From assembly GCA_942491465.1 (NCBI GenBank), contig CALOBA010000039.1, positions 40,090-104,089 of the forward strand: a stretch of DNA of 64,000 nucleotides, in the 5' to 3' direction. The notes under the pieces were generated by a model, which did not search any database, was not told the DNA's origin, and saw only the letters and a program-made list of their open reading frames with translations. Of the stretch, positions 7,768 through 17,247 are shown one piece after another. The stretch's first letter is position 1, and the number at the start of each line of letters is the position of its first letter. The stretch comes from CALOBA01 sp942491465. GTDB taxonomy: Bacteria > Pseudomonadota > Gammaproteobacteria > Chromatiales > Chromatiaceae. The translations under genes were made by a program, and so were the position numbers.

Positions 7768-8586
7768 ATGAGCCGAACCCTTTGCCCAACCCGCACCTTG
7801 GCCGCTGCCGCCGTCGCCATGGTCGGCCTGCTGAGCCTCGGCGGCTGCGCCACCGTCTCCGAGACGGGCCGCAGTCAGGTCCTGCTGATCAGCCCGTCGG
7901 AGGAGGCGCGGATGGGCCTGACCGCCTTCCAGAAGGTCAAGGCCAGCGAGACGGTCTCCACAGATGCAAAGCACGCCGCGCTGGTGCGCAAGGTCGGCGG
8001 GCGCATCAGCAAGGTGGCACCGATGCCCCACGCCCAATGGGAGTTCGTGCTGTTCGAGGACAGCTCGCCGAATGCCTTTGCGCTGCCCGGCGGCAAGGTG
8101 GGCATCAACACCGGCATCCTGAAGATCACCCAAAACGAGGCCGGGCTGGCCACGGTTATGGGCCATGAGGTCGCCCATGCCGTGGCCCGCCACGGCGCCG
8201 AGCGCATGTCCCAAGGCGTGCTGGTGCAGCTCGGCGGTGCGGTGCTGGGCGCGGCCCTCGGCGGCGAGTCGGCGCTGACCCGCGAGGTGGCCCAGCAGGC
8301 CTACGGGCTCGGCACCCAGCTCGGCGTCATGCTGCCCTACTCGCGCGTGCACGAGCTGGAGGCCGACGAGCTGGGGCTCTTGTACATGGCCCGCGCCGGC
8401 TATGACCCGAACGAGGCCGTCGCCTTCTGGCAGCGCTTCGCCGACTACAACCGCAAGCGCGGCGGCAAGCCGCCGGCATTCCTGAGCACCCACCCGGTGG
8501 ACGCCAAGCGCATCGCCCAGCTAAGGGCCATGCTGCCCACCGCCATGGCCGAGTACAAGCGCGCGCAGGCCACGCAGCCGCGCTGA
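7768..8586 (+). CDS. M48 family metalloprotease lipoprotein
   Basis: 272 residues from the ATG at 7768, preceded by an AGAGGAAG Shine-Dalgarno; an upstream in-frame start adds only an unstructured leader. The signal peptide ends in lipobox LGGC, so it is a periplasmic-facing lipoprotein. The zinc site is GHEVAHAVARH (HExxH), with the third ligand in ELEADELGLLYMARAGYDP, and FLSTHPVDAKRIAQL is the usual C-terminal motif. This matches the short M48C group (E. coli LoiP/YcaL-like) used in outer-membrane protein quality control. Confidence 0.95.
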   Translation: MSRTLCPTRTLAAAAVAMVGLLSLGGCATVSETGRSQVLLISPSEEARMGLTAFQKVKASETVSTDAKHAALVRKVGGRISKVAPMPHAQWEFVLFEDSSPNAFALPGGKVGINTGILKITQNEAGLATVMGHEVAHAVARHGAERMSQGVLVQLGGAVLGAALGGESALTREVAQQAYGLGTQLGVMLPYSRVHELEADELGLLYMARAGYDPNEAVAFWQRFADYNRKRGGKPPAFLSTHPVDAKRIAQLRAMLPTAMAEYKRAQATQPR

Positions 8587-8741
8587 CCATTGCGGCATCC
8601 CGGGAGCCCGCACGGGCGTAGCCGCGGCGAGATCAGCACGCCTTGCAGGATGGGACCCGGGCGCGGTCATCGCGGATCGGCATGCATCCGCCCCGCGAGG
8701 TTACAATCAGGCCACTGCGCAACCAACCCCAGCGGCCGATC

Positions 8742-11700
8742 ATGGCAACCAGCACCAGCAACCCCGAGCCTACCGAAGACCATCGCGGCGACCAGGCAAA
8801 CGCGGACGCGCCCGAGATCACCGCGGATACGCCCACGGGCGCCGACGCCCCCGCGGTGGACATCCCCGTGGTCGGCATCGGCGCCTCCGCCGGCGGCCTG
8901 GATGCCTTCCGCCGGCTGCTGGCCGGTCTGCGCCCGGACACGGGCATGGCCTTCGTGCTCATCCAGCACCTCGCCCCCAGCCACGAGTCGCTGCTGCCCC
9001 AGCTGTTGCAGGCGGATGCCCCGATGCCGGTGGTGGCGGTGCGCGACGGCATGTCCATCGAGGCCAACCGGGTCTATGTGATCGCCCCCGGCCAGCAGCT
9101 CCACCTGCTGCACAATCGGCTGCAGTCCATTCCCGAAGACGGCGCGACGCGGCCGTTCCACCCCATCGACAATTTCCTCTCCAGCCTGGCCGTGGATCGC
9201 AGCAGCAAGGCGATCGGCGTCATCCTCTCCGGCACCGCCACCGACGGCACCCTCGGCTGCCGCCACATCAAGGAGGCCGGGGGCATCACCTTCGCGCAGG
9301 ACCGCGACAGCGCGGCCTTTCCGTCCATGCCGGCGAATGCGATCGCCGCCGGCGTGATCGACTTCGAGCTTGCGCCGACGCGCATTGCCCGCGAGCTGAA
9401 CCGTCTCGCCGGTCACCCGATCCTGACGCGGCCCTCGATCGGCGGGCGCGAGCCGATGCTCCCCATCAGCCTGGAGACGCTGAACAAGATCCTGATCCTG
9501 CTGCGCTCGCGCACCGGTCACGACTTCTCGCACTACAAGGACAGCACCATCCGACGCCGCATCAGCCGACGCGTGTTGCTGCACAAGCTCGATAGCGCCG
9601 AACACTACGTCCGGCTGTTGCAGCAGGACGCGGCGGAGGCCAAGAACCTGCTGCAGGATCTGCTGATCAACGTCACCGGCTTCTTCCGCGACCCGGACGG
9701 TTTCAACGCCCTGGAGCAGATCGCCTTCCCGGCCCTGCTCGAGGGGCGCGATCCCCTGACCCCGCTGCGCATCTGGGTGCCGGGCTGCTCCACCGGCCAG
9801 GAGATCTACTCCATCGCGATCCTGCTTCAGGAGCACCTCGAGTCCCGCACCGCGCAGCCGCGGGTGCAGCTGTTCGGCAGCGACATCGACGAGGAGGCCA
9901 TCGACGCGGCGCGCAAGGCCATCTACCCGACGGCGATCGAGAACGAGGTGACGCCGACCCGGCTGAAGCGCTGGTTCCGCAAGGTGCCCGGCGGCTATCA
10001 GGTCAGCCCGGAGCTGCGCGAGAGCTGCATCTTCGCGACCCAAAGCGTCGCCCGCGATCCGCCGTTCTCGCGCCTGGACCTGGTCAGCTGCCGGAACCTG
10101 CTGATCTACTTCGAGGCCGTGCTGCAAGGCAAGGTCCTGCAGCTGCTGCACTACGCGCTGGAGCCGGACGGCTTTCTGCTGCTCGGCAGCTCCGAGAGCA
10201 TCGGCGCCCGCGCCGACCTGTTCGCATTGCGCGACAAGGCGGGCAAGCTCTACCGGAAGAAGGGGACCACGTCCCGATCCACCGGCGACCTGGTCTTCCG
10301 CATGGATCGCTCACCGCCGGCCACCGACACCGGCCGGGGCCGGGAGCCCGCGGTCTACGATCTCGATCGCGTCGCCGAGCAGCGCCTGATCGCGCACTTC
10401 GCACCGGTGGGCGTGATCATCGGGCCGGATCAGCGCATCCTGCGCTTCTTCGGCCGCTGCTGGCCCTATGTCGAGCATTCCGCCGGCACGGCCACGCTGA
10501 ACCTGTACAAGCTGGTCCACCCGGACCTGCTGCTGGAGCTGCGCGCCGCCATCCACAGCGCCGGCAAGACCGGCGCGGACGTGCGCAAGGCGAACATCAA
10601 GATCCGCGTCGAAAACGAGCTGCGACGGGTCACCATCCAGGTGATCCCCCTCGGAGGCGCGATCCGCAGCGAGAGCAATCTGATCGTCCTGTTCGAGCCG
10701 ACGGCGCCAGCGGCGGCCGCGACCCCGGCGCAGGCCACGCCGAGCGCGGAGGCCCCCGCCCGGGACGCGGCCGGCGCCGCGGCGGATGACCCGGCGGCAG
10801 CCGCGCTGTGCTCGCGCATCGCCGAGCTTGAGCGCGAGCTCGGGGACACCCGCGACTACATGCAGTCCATCATCGAGGAGCAGGAAGGATTCAACGAGGA
10901 GCTGCGCTCGGCCAACGAGGAGGTCCAGTCCACCAACGAGGAGCTGCAGAGCGCCAACGAGGAGCTGGAGACCGCCAAGGAGGAGCTGCAGAGCGCCAAC
11001 GAGGAGCTGGCCACCGTCAACGTCGAGCTGGAGAACCGCAACGAGGACCTGGCGCGCTCCAACAACGACCTGACCAACCTGCTGGCCAGCGTCAACCTGC
11101 CCATCCTGATCCTGGACAGCAAGCTTCGGGTACGCCAGTTCACCCGGCCGGCGGAGCGGCTGCTGAACCTGATCGACGGCGACATCGGTCGCCCCATCGG
11201 CAACATCAATCCGAACATCGCGCTACCGGGGCTGGAGCATGACGTGCTCGAGGTGATCGAGACCATGACCCTCAAGGAGCAGGAGCTGAGGGACGACCAG
11301 GGGCGCTGGTACTCGGTGCGCTTCCGCCCCTACCGCACCCTCGACAACCGCATCGACGGCGCGATCCTGTTGTTCATCGACCTCGACGACGTCAAGCATG
11401 TGGAGCGCCTGGAGCAGGCCCTGGCCGAGGAGCGCCGACTCGCCACCGTGGTGCGCGACGCCAACGATGCCATCACCGTGCACGACCTCGACGGCAGCAT
11501 CCGCGCCTGGAATCCGGCCGCGACGCGTATCTACGGCTATACGGAGGACGAGGCCCTCGGCATGAACGTCCGCCAGTTCGTCGATGAGCGCGGGCAACCG
11601 CAGCTGGAGGCCATGCTCGCCGACATCCGCGCCGGGCAGACGCCGACACCGGTGACGCTGGAGCGCCTCCACAAGGACGGCCATCGGCTGCGCGTGCTGC

Positions 11701-11801
11701 TCTCGGCCTCGATACTGGTGAACGGGGCCGGGCAGCCCGTCGCCGTTGCGACCACCGAACGGCCGCAGATAGGGCCGGCAAACCGCCCCAATGGTGTGTA
11801 G
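8742..11801 (+). CDS. CheB-CheR fusion with coiled coil and PAS domains
   Basis: 1019 residues from the ATG at 8742. Residues about 40-230 are a CheB methylesterase domain with the catalytic triad visible: GASAGGLDAF (Ser), IQHLAPSHES (His) and SGTATDGTLG (Asp). Residues about 260-540 are a CheR methyltransferase: LLINVTGFFRDPDGF, the SAM site WVPGCSTGQEIYSIA, and SCRNLLIYF. After a PAS-like segment comes a heptad-like coiled coil built of repeats such as SANEELETAKEEL (about residues 710-780), then two PAS domains (LPILILDSKLRVRQF and ANDAITVHDLDGSIRAWNP). There is no kinase core, so the protein is a signalling hub of the CheB/CheR-PAS family and not part of a local chemotaxis operon. Confidence 0.93.
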   Translation: MATSTSNPEPTEDHRGDQANADAPEITADTPTGADAPAVDIPVVGIGASAGGLDAFRRLLAGLRPDTGMAFVLIQHLAPSHESLLPQLLQADAPMPVVAVRDGMSIEANRVYVIAPGQQLHLLHNRLQSIPEDGATRPFHPIDNFLSSLAVDRSSKAIGVILSGTATDGTLGCRHIKEAGGITFAQDRDSAAFPSMPANAIAAGVIDFELAPTRIARELNRLAGHPILTRPSIGGREPMLPISLETLNKILILLRSRTGHDFSHYKDSTIRRRISRRVLLHKLDSAEHYVRLLQQDAAEAKNLLQDLLINVTGFFRDPDGFNALEQIAFPALLEGRDPLTPLRIWVPGCSTGQEIYSIAILLQEHLESRTAQPRVQLFGSDIDEEAIDAARKAIYPTAIENEVTPTRLKRWFRKVPGGYQVSPELRESCIFATQSVARDPPFSRLDLVSCRNLLIYFEAVLQGKVLQLLHYALEPDGFLLLGSSESIGARADLFALRDKAGKLYRKKGTTSRSTGDLVFRMDRSPPATDTGRGREPAVYDLDRVAEQRLIAHFAPVGVIIGPDQRILRFFGRCWPYVEHSAGTATLNLYKLVHPDLLLELRAAIHSAGKTGADVRKANIKIRVENELRRVTIQVIPLGGAIRSESNLIVLFEPTAPAAAATPAQATPSAEAPARDAAGAAADDPAAAALCSRIAELERELGDTRDYMQSIIEEQEGFNEELRSANEEVQSTNEELQSANEELETAKEELQSANEELATVNVELENRNEDLARSNNDLTNLLASVNLPILILDSKLRVRQFTRPAERLLNLIDGDIGRPIGNINPNIALPGLEHDVLEVIETMTLKEQELRDDQGRWYSVRFRPYRTLDNRIDGAILLFIDLDDVKHVERLEQALAEERRLATVVRDANDAITVHDLDGSIRAWNPAATRIYGYTEDEALGMNVRQFVDERGQPQLEAMLADIRAGQTPTPVTLERLHKDGHRLRVLLSASILVNGAGQPVAVATTERPQIGPANRPNGV

Positions 11802-11974
11802 TATTGTTGACGTGTTCCCGCTCCACCGGCCCGCCGCCCGGACCTAGCGCCGCTGGCACAGGGGACATTGTGTTCTCCTGGGACCCTGCCTGAGCCATGC
11901 CCCTGCGCCACGCATCGGCGCACATCGCTCGCATCTCAGCCACGAAGGCTCCACCTGCATGAGGCGTTGCGACC

Positions 11975-14575
11975 ATGTCGGCAGAATCCCGCACCAGTCC
12001 CTACCGCAAGCTCCCCCGCAACCAGCTCGAGCGGCTGCTGGCCGATGCCGAGCAGGCCCTGCTGGCCGAGACCGACAGCGACGCCCGGCGGCTGCTGCAC
12101 GACCTGCAGCTGCACCAGATCGAGCTGGAGATCTCCAATCGGGAGCTGGTGGCCGCGCAATCGGCGGTGGAGGAATCCCGCGAGCAGTTCGTCACCCTGT
12201 TTGATTTCGCCCCGATCGCCTATCTCAGGCTCGATCGCACCGCCCAGGTCGTGCAGGCCAATCTGGCCGCCGCGCGCCTGTTCGGCCGGGTGCGCAGCAG
12301 ACTGGAAGGCCAGCTGCTGACGACACTGTTGCACCACGACCATCGCCTGGGGCTGCTCGGGCATATCCAGGCCGCCTTTGACGACGTAGGGGTCAGCACG
12401 GCCGAGTTCCAATCCCGCCCCGCCGACGACGGGGACGTCCGCAACCTGCGCCTCGACAGCACCGCGACAACCTGGAGCGACGGTGCCCCGAGCGCCCTGG
12501 TCACGGTGACCGACATCACGGACCTGCGCACCGCCGAGCGCAGACTGCGCGAGAGCCATCACGAGCTGAGCACCCTGATCGCGGCGGCGCCGACCGGGAT
12601 CGGCATCGTGCGCGAGCGCATGCTCCAGTCGGTCAGCCCGCGGCTGCTCGAGCTGCTCGATTACCACGAAGCTGCGCTGATCGGCCGCAGCACCCGCATG
12701 CTCTATCCGACCGAGGCCGAGTATGCGCGCGTCGGGCGGCTCAAGTACGCGCAGATCAACCGTGCCGGCGTCGGCGAGATCGAGACCGTGATGCGTCGCC
12801 GCGACGGCACCCTGGTCGATGTGCTGCTGCGCTCCGCGGCCCTCGACGCGCATGATCTCGCTGCCGGTGTGGTCTTCACCGTGCTCGACATCACCGAGCG
12901 CAAGCGCATCGACAACGAGCTGCACCAGGCACGGCGACTACTCGACCTGTCCCTGGCGGGGGGCGACATCGGCAGCTACACGGCGGATCTGCCCGGCGGC
13001 CCGATCACCGTCGATGAACGCTACCTGGCGATGCTCGGCCATCGCCCCGGGGAGCTGCCGCTCGATCGAAAGACCTGGATGGAGATGATCCATCCCCATG
13101 ACCGAGCCGGGGTCGAGGCCCGGCTCGCACCGGTGCTGGCCGGCGAACTCGACGCCTTCGAGGCCGACTATCGGATGGGCCACCGCCTGGGCCATTGGGT
13201 CTGGATCATGGATCGGGCGCGGGTGCATCAGCGCGACACCGCAGCCGGGACCTTGCACATGGCGGGGACCCACCTCAACATCACGCGTCGGCACGAGATC
13301 GAGGAGCAGGTCGCCTACCTGGTGGAGCATGACGCCCTCACCGACCTGCTGAACCGGCGCGGGATCACGCGCCGGCTCGAGCGGATGCAGGCGACGGCCG
13401 AGCGCTCCGGTCGGCCGTTCGCCTTGGCGGTGCTCGATCTGGACCATTTCAAGGAGATCAACGACGGCTTCGGCCACCCGATCGGCGATCGGGTACTGCA
13501 CGGCGTCGCCGAAACCCTGCGCGCGGCCCTGCGCACCACCGACGTGCTCGGCCGCTGGGGCGGCGATGAACTCATCATCGCGACCCCGGACAGCACCGAG
13601 GCCGCGGCGATGACGACCATCGAGCGCTTGCGCGCCGACGTCGGCGAGCACCTGATCGACGCCGACGGCCAACACATCCGGGTGACGCTGAGCGCCGGGC
13701 TGGCGGTGTTTCAGCCGGACCGGGACGATCTGGCCGCGGTCATCGCGCGGGCGGACGGCGCGCTCTACCAGGCCAAGCGGCTGGGCCGCGACCGCATGGA
13801 GTTCAGCGGCAGCGAAGACGGCCGCAAGGCGATCTCCATCGCGACCATGATCCGCACCGCGCTGCGCGAGGACCGGATCGAGATCCGCGCCCATCCGATC
13901 TTCGATCTGCGCACCGGGGTGGTGGTCGGTGAGGAATTTGCTGCCCGCATCCTGCAGCGGGACGACGGCACCATGGACATCGGCGCCTATTTGTATGATG
14001 TTGCCCTGAAGCTCAGTCTCATGCACCAGATCGACCGGCGCCTGATCGAAGCGGCTGCGGCACGGCTGCAGGCCGCGCGTCCGCCGGGCAATGCGCCGGC
14101 GCGCCGGCTTGCGTTCGCCGGCGTGTCGGCAGACCTGCTGAGCCGTCCGGACCTGGTCGAGCATCTCGCCGAGGGCGTGCCGAGCGCGTCGTCGAGCGAC
14201 CGCAACGCCGGCCTGGTGCTGACCATCGACCAGGCCCAGGTCGACCCCGACGACGACGAACTGCTGGACGGGCTGAACCCCTTCCTGCGCCGCGGCTGCA
14301 AGCTCGCCCTGGACGATGTGGGGGGCAAGGCATCGACCCATCGCTTCCTGGCCCGGCTGCCTGCGAGCTTCGTCATACTCAGCCGGGACCTGGTGCGTCA
14401 GTCCGCCGAATCGCCCCGCGCGCGGGCCGTCCTAAGCGGCATCATCCATAGCGTTCGCGACCTGGGCTGCATCAGCGTTGCCCGCGACGTCGACGACCCG
14501 GCCACACAAGAGCGCCTGGCAGAACAGGGCGTCGACCTGGGCCTGGGCGAGACGGTCGAGCCCCCTAGCCCCTAG
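11975..14575 (+). CDS. PAS-PAS-PAS-GGDEF-(degenerate EAL) signalling protein
   Basis: 866 residues. It starts at the ATG at 11975, with TGAGG 12-16 bp upstream. The N-terminal helical segment (ERLLADAEQALLAET, LQLHQIELEISNREL) is followed by three PAS/PAC units at roughly residues 70-190, 200-320 and 325-445. The GGDEF domain (about 450-610) has DHFKEINDGFGHPIGDRVL and the active-site variant WGGDEL in place of GGDEF. It is probably still able to make cyclic-di-GMP because the Gly-Gly-Asp-Glu core is kept. The C-terminal EAL domain is degenerate: the signature reads EEFAAR, and DDVGG replaces DDFG, so phosphodiesterase activity is unlikely. It follows the CheB-CheR gene by 173 bp. Confidence 0.9.
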   Translation: MSAESRTSPYRKLPRNQLERLLADAEQALLAETDSDARRLLHDLQLHQIELEISNRELVAAQSAVEESREQFVTLFDFAPIAYLRLDRTAQVVQANLAAARLFGRVRSRLEGQLLTTLLHHDHRLGLLGHIQAAFDDVGVSTAEFQSRPADDGDVRNLRLDSTATTWSDGAPSALVTVTDITDLRTAERRLRESHHELSTLIAAAPTGIGIVRERMLQSVSPRLLELLDYHEAALIGRSTRMLYPTEAEYARVGRLKYAQINRAGVGEIETVMRRRDGTLVDVLLRSAALDAHDLAAGVVFTVLDITERKRIDNELHQARRLLDLSLAGGDIGSYTADLPGGPITVDERYLAMLGHRPGELPLDRKTWMEMIHPHDRAGVEARLAPVLAGELDAFEADYRMGHRLGHWVWIMDRARVHQRDTAAGTLHMAGTHLNITRRHEIEEQVAYLVEHDALTDLLNRRGITRRLERMQATAERSGRPFALAVLDLDHFKEINDGFGHPIGDRVLHGVAETLRAALRTTDVLGRWGGDELIIATPDSTEAAAMTTIERLRADVGEHLIDADGQHIRVTLSAGLAVFQPDRDDLAAVIARADGALYQAKRLGRDRMEFSGSEDGRKAISIATMIRTALREDRIEIRAHPIFDLRTGVVVGEEFAARILQRDDGTMDIGAYLYDVALKLSLMHQIDRRLIEAAAARLQAARPPGNAPARRLAFAGVSADLLSRPDLVEHLAEGVPSASSSDRNAGLVLTIDQAQVDPDDDELLDGLNPFLRRGCKLALDDVGGKASTHRFLARLPASFVILSRDLVRQSAESPRARAVLSGIIHSVRDLGCISVARDVDDPATQERLAEQGVDLGLGETVEPPSP

Positions 14576-16018
14576 CACCTCGTCAAGACGCCGACGATCC
14601 CCGTCAGCGGCGGGACGCCGCTGCTCCCCGGAGCGGGGGCGTCCCGCCCCCGACTAGTGCACCGCTGCGGAAGTCCCAAGACCGCCGGCATGCCCACTCG
14701 GTGCTGTGGGAGCGACTTGCAGTCGCGACTTCCGCGTCGCGGCGGTCGCGATTGCAAATCGCTCCCACAGCTGCGGGCGGTCTCGGAATTTTCGCGGCAA
14801 AGCACTAGGATGGGGGAGTCTCGCCCCCCAGCACAGCGCACGTCGGCGAGACGCCGACGATCCCAGCCAGCGGCGGGACGCCGCTGCTCCCCGGAGCGGG
14901 GGCGTCCCGCCCCCGACTAGCATGGGGGGAGTCTCGCCCACCAGCACAGCACGTCGGCGAGACGCCGACGATCCCAGCCAGCGGCGGGACGCTGCCGCTC
15001 CCCGGAGCGGGGGCGCCCCGCCCCCGACTAGTGCACCGATGCGGAAGTCCCAAGACCGCCGGCATGCCCACTCGGTGCTGTGGGAGCGACTTGCAGTCGC
15101 GACTTCCGCGTCGCGGCGGTCGCGATTGCAAATCGCTCCCACAGCTGCGGGCGGTCTCGGAATTTTCGCGGCAAAGCACTAGGATGGGGGAGTCTCGCCC
15201 ACCAGCACAGCGCACGTCGGCGAGACGCCGACGATCCCAGTCAGCGGCGGGACGCCGCTGCTCCCCGGAGCGGGGGCGTCCCGCCCCCGACTAGTGCACC
15301 GCTGCGGAAGTCCCAAGACCGCCGGCATGCCCACTCGGTGCTGTGGGAGCGACTTGCAGTCGCGACTTCCGCGTCGCGGCGGTCGCGATTGCAAATCGCT
15401 CCCACAGCTACGGGCGGTCTCGGAATTTTCGCGGCAAAGCACTAGGATGGGGGGAGTCTCGCCCACCAGCACAGCGCACGTCGGCGAGACGCCGACGATC
15501 CCAGCCAGCGGCGGGACGCCGCTGCTCCCCGGAGCGGGGGCGTCCCGCCCCCGACTAGCATGGGGGGAGTCTCGCCCACCAGCACAGCACGTCGGCGAGA
15601 CGCCGACGATCCCAGCCAGCGGCGGGACGCGCGTGCATCGCTCCCGGAGGCGGGGCGTCCCGACCCCCGACTGAGCATGGGGGGAGTCTCGCCCACCAGC
15701 ACAGCACGTCGGCGAGACGCCGACGATCCCAGTCAGCGGCGGGACGCCGCTGCTCCCCGGAGCGGGGGCGTCCCGCCCCCGACTAGCATGGGGGGAGTCT
15801 CGCCCACCAGCACAGCACGTCGGCGAGACGCCGACGATCCCAGTCAGCGGCGGGACGCCGCTGCTCCCCGGAGCGGGGGCGTCCCGCCCCCGACTAGCAT
15901 GGGGGGAGTCTCGCCCCCCCAGCACAGCGCACGTCGGCGAGACGCCGACGATCCCAGCCAGCGGCGGGACGCCGCTGCTCCCCGGAGCGGGGGCGTCCCG
16001 CCCCCGACTGGGATGGGG
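14576..16018. repeat. Composite array of short GC-rich palindromes (REP-like) with three interspersed longer hairpins
   Basis: No gene is supportable here. The stretch is built from short palindromes with the common centre GGCG-RGA-CGCC and different outer stems: GGGGGCGGGACGCCCCC, CAGCGGCGGGACGCCGCTG and GTCGGCGAGACGCCGAC. They form units of about 110 bp that recur at about 14927, 15449, 15560, 15677, 15788 and 15899. Three copies of a second unit of about 155 bp (from 14655, 15029 and 15292) each carry a 67-bp hairpin, CTGTGGGAGCGACTTGCAG and its complement, at 14704-14770, 15078-15144 and 15341-15407. Open frames across the array are by-products of the repeats. Confidence 0.92.
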
Positions 16019-16187
16019 GATGCCGGTGCGCGAACCTGACTGCGGCATCCTCTCTTATCCGTGGCTCCGCGGCTCCGTGTGAGATCAATTTCGAGTCCGG
16101 CGAGCCCCCCGGTCGGTCTTGATCGACGCGCCAGTCAGCCGTTGGGGGTGTCGCGCAGTCGGGGCTTTCGGCCGCGAATCGTAGGGT

Positions 16188-16460
16188 TCAAGATGGCTCC
16201 GGCAGCGCATGGTCCGGCGACGGCAGCGCTGCGGTCCAGCCGGTTGTCGTCCCCGGAGTCCCCCACAGCAGCAGGCCGAGCACGGCGCCGGTGATGAGCG
16301 CGCCGGAGATCAGCGAGCCCGTTGCCCGGGCGGGCGGGCGCTGCCGGTCGTTGCGCCCCGTGCCCGGCGCCGTATGCGGCGCGCGATCGGCAGATGGCCC
16401 GCGATACAGCGCGCTGACCGGTCCTTGCGGTTGGAAGTCGGTGGATGCTGATGGATTCAT
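16188..16460 (-). CDS. Small single-pass membrane protein, hypothetical
   Basis: 90 residues. The ATG at 16460 is preceded by a good Shine-Dalgarno (AGGTGA, 5 bp upstream), which argues for a real gene. A hydrophilic, Pro/Arg-rich N-terminus of about 48 residues is followed by one membrane helix (LISGALITGAVLGLLLW) and a short tail. I do not recognise a family. A Fur-box-like sequence lies about 110 bp upstream on the same transcription side, so iron-responsive expression is possible. Confidence 0.5.
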   Translation of the reverse strand: MNPSASTDFQPQGPVSALYRGPSADRAPHTAPGTGRNDRQRPPARATGSLISGALITGAVLGLLLWGTPGTTTGWTAALPSPDHALPEPS

Positions 16461-16569
16461 CGTGTCACCTCATGACGGGTTGGCTGCTGGCGCGTCGGCG
16501 GCGTGCCGATCGACTCCCGGTGCAGCCCCTCCAGCGCACCGGAGGCCGGGCCCGCAAGCAGCGAGATTA

Positions 16570-16588
16570 ATGATAATGGTTCTCATTA
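16570..16588 (-). promoter_or_regulatory. Fur-box-like operator
   Basis: Read on the minus strand, the 19 bp AATGAGAACCATTATCATT resembles the Fur consensus GATAATGATAATCATTATC, with most positions of the right half matching. It lies about 110 bp upstream of the small membrane protein gene, in an unusually AT-rich patch within GC-rich DNA. No promoter elements are certain. Confidence 0.5.
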
Positions 16589-16772
16589 CATTAATTCAAT
16601 CCGGTCGCGCTCGCAATGACAATTCCCCAGCGCCGCGCTTGGCGATACCCCGCCGGGGACGCTCCTGCACCGCAGGGGAGCCGATGAGGAGCGCCAGCTG
16701 CCAGCCGGCAACCGGGCCTGCCGGCCAGTCTCAACAAGGCCCTTGACGGCGCTGGCAGAGGGTATTATCGTA

Positions 16773-16791
16773 AATACGAATCGTTCGTATT
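16773..16791. promoter_or_regulatory. Perfect palindrome AATACGAA-TCG-TTCGTATT, possible operator
   Basis: Two perfect 8-bp arms separated by 3 bp, in an AT-rich island directly before the second 89-bp element. The size and symmetry fit a dimeric repressor site, but no regulator gene is adjacent, so its role is unknown. Confidence 0.35.
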
Positions 16792-16794
16792 ACG

Positions 16795-16901
16795 CTTAGT
16801 CAAGGTTCAGAAACAAGTGGTGCAGACGCAACCACGAAATGGCCAATCAAAAGGTTCAGCGAGCGGGCGTCTGCGCCACTTGTTTCTGAACCGATCCTTA
16901 G
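16795..16901. mobile_element. 89-bp inverted-repeat element (MITE-like), copy 2
   Basis: The core at 16804-16892 begins GGTTCAGAAACAAGTGG and ends in the inverted complement. CTTAG lies on both sides (16795-16799 and 16897-16901). The interior (ACGAAATGGCCAATCAAAAG) is shared with the other copies. It lies about 60 bp upstream of the small gene at 16959. Confidence 0.87.
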
Positions 16902-16958
16902 CGTACTTCGGATGCCCAACCCCGAACGCCCGTCCCGTCGCCCAGAGGAGCCCCAGCC

Positions 16959-17237
16959 ATGACCGATCTACACGCCGACCTGTTCGCATCGATCCCGGAG
17001 GCGCCGATGCCTGCCGGCGATCGATCGCCGGAGGCCCTGAAGCAACGCCTGGGGGCGCTGATCCGCCACGCCGCCCGCCAAGGTGCCGCCTCGGTCGCCC
17101 ACGAGGTGGTGCGGTGCTTTCAGGCCCTGTACCTGCACGCGGACCGGCGGCTGACCGAGCACGAGCGCGCCGCCTACTGCCGCGGTGCCCGACACTGGCA
17201 ACACCTCGCCCGGTTGTCCGCCGCCACCACGCACTGA
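16959..17237 (+). CDS. Small hypothetical helical protein
   Basis: 92 residues. The ATG at 16959 has GAGGAG 8-13 bp upstream. The sequence is predicted all-helical and has no membrane segment or signal peptide (LKQRLGALIRHAARQGAASVAHEVVRCF, then YLHADRRLTEHERAAYCRGARHW, described here in two pieces). I do not recognise the family. It converges on ribD, with 11 bp between the stop codons. A real gene is likely from the ribosome binding site and codon character. Confidence 0.6.
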   Translation: MTDLHADLFASIPEAPMPAGDRSPEALKQRLGALIRHAARQGAASVAHEVVRCFQALYLHADRRLTEHERAAYCRGARHWQHLARLSAATTH

Positions 17238-17247
17238 ACGGCGTGGA

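Noticed and set aside
14576..16018. Integron attC sites
   Set aside because: The palindromes are tandem, lack the R-prime/R-double-prime core GTTRRRY pattern, and no cassette ORFs or integrase lie between them.
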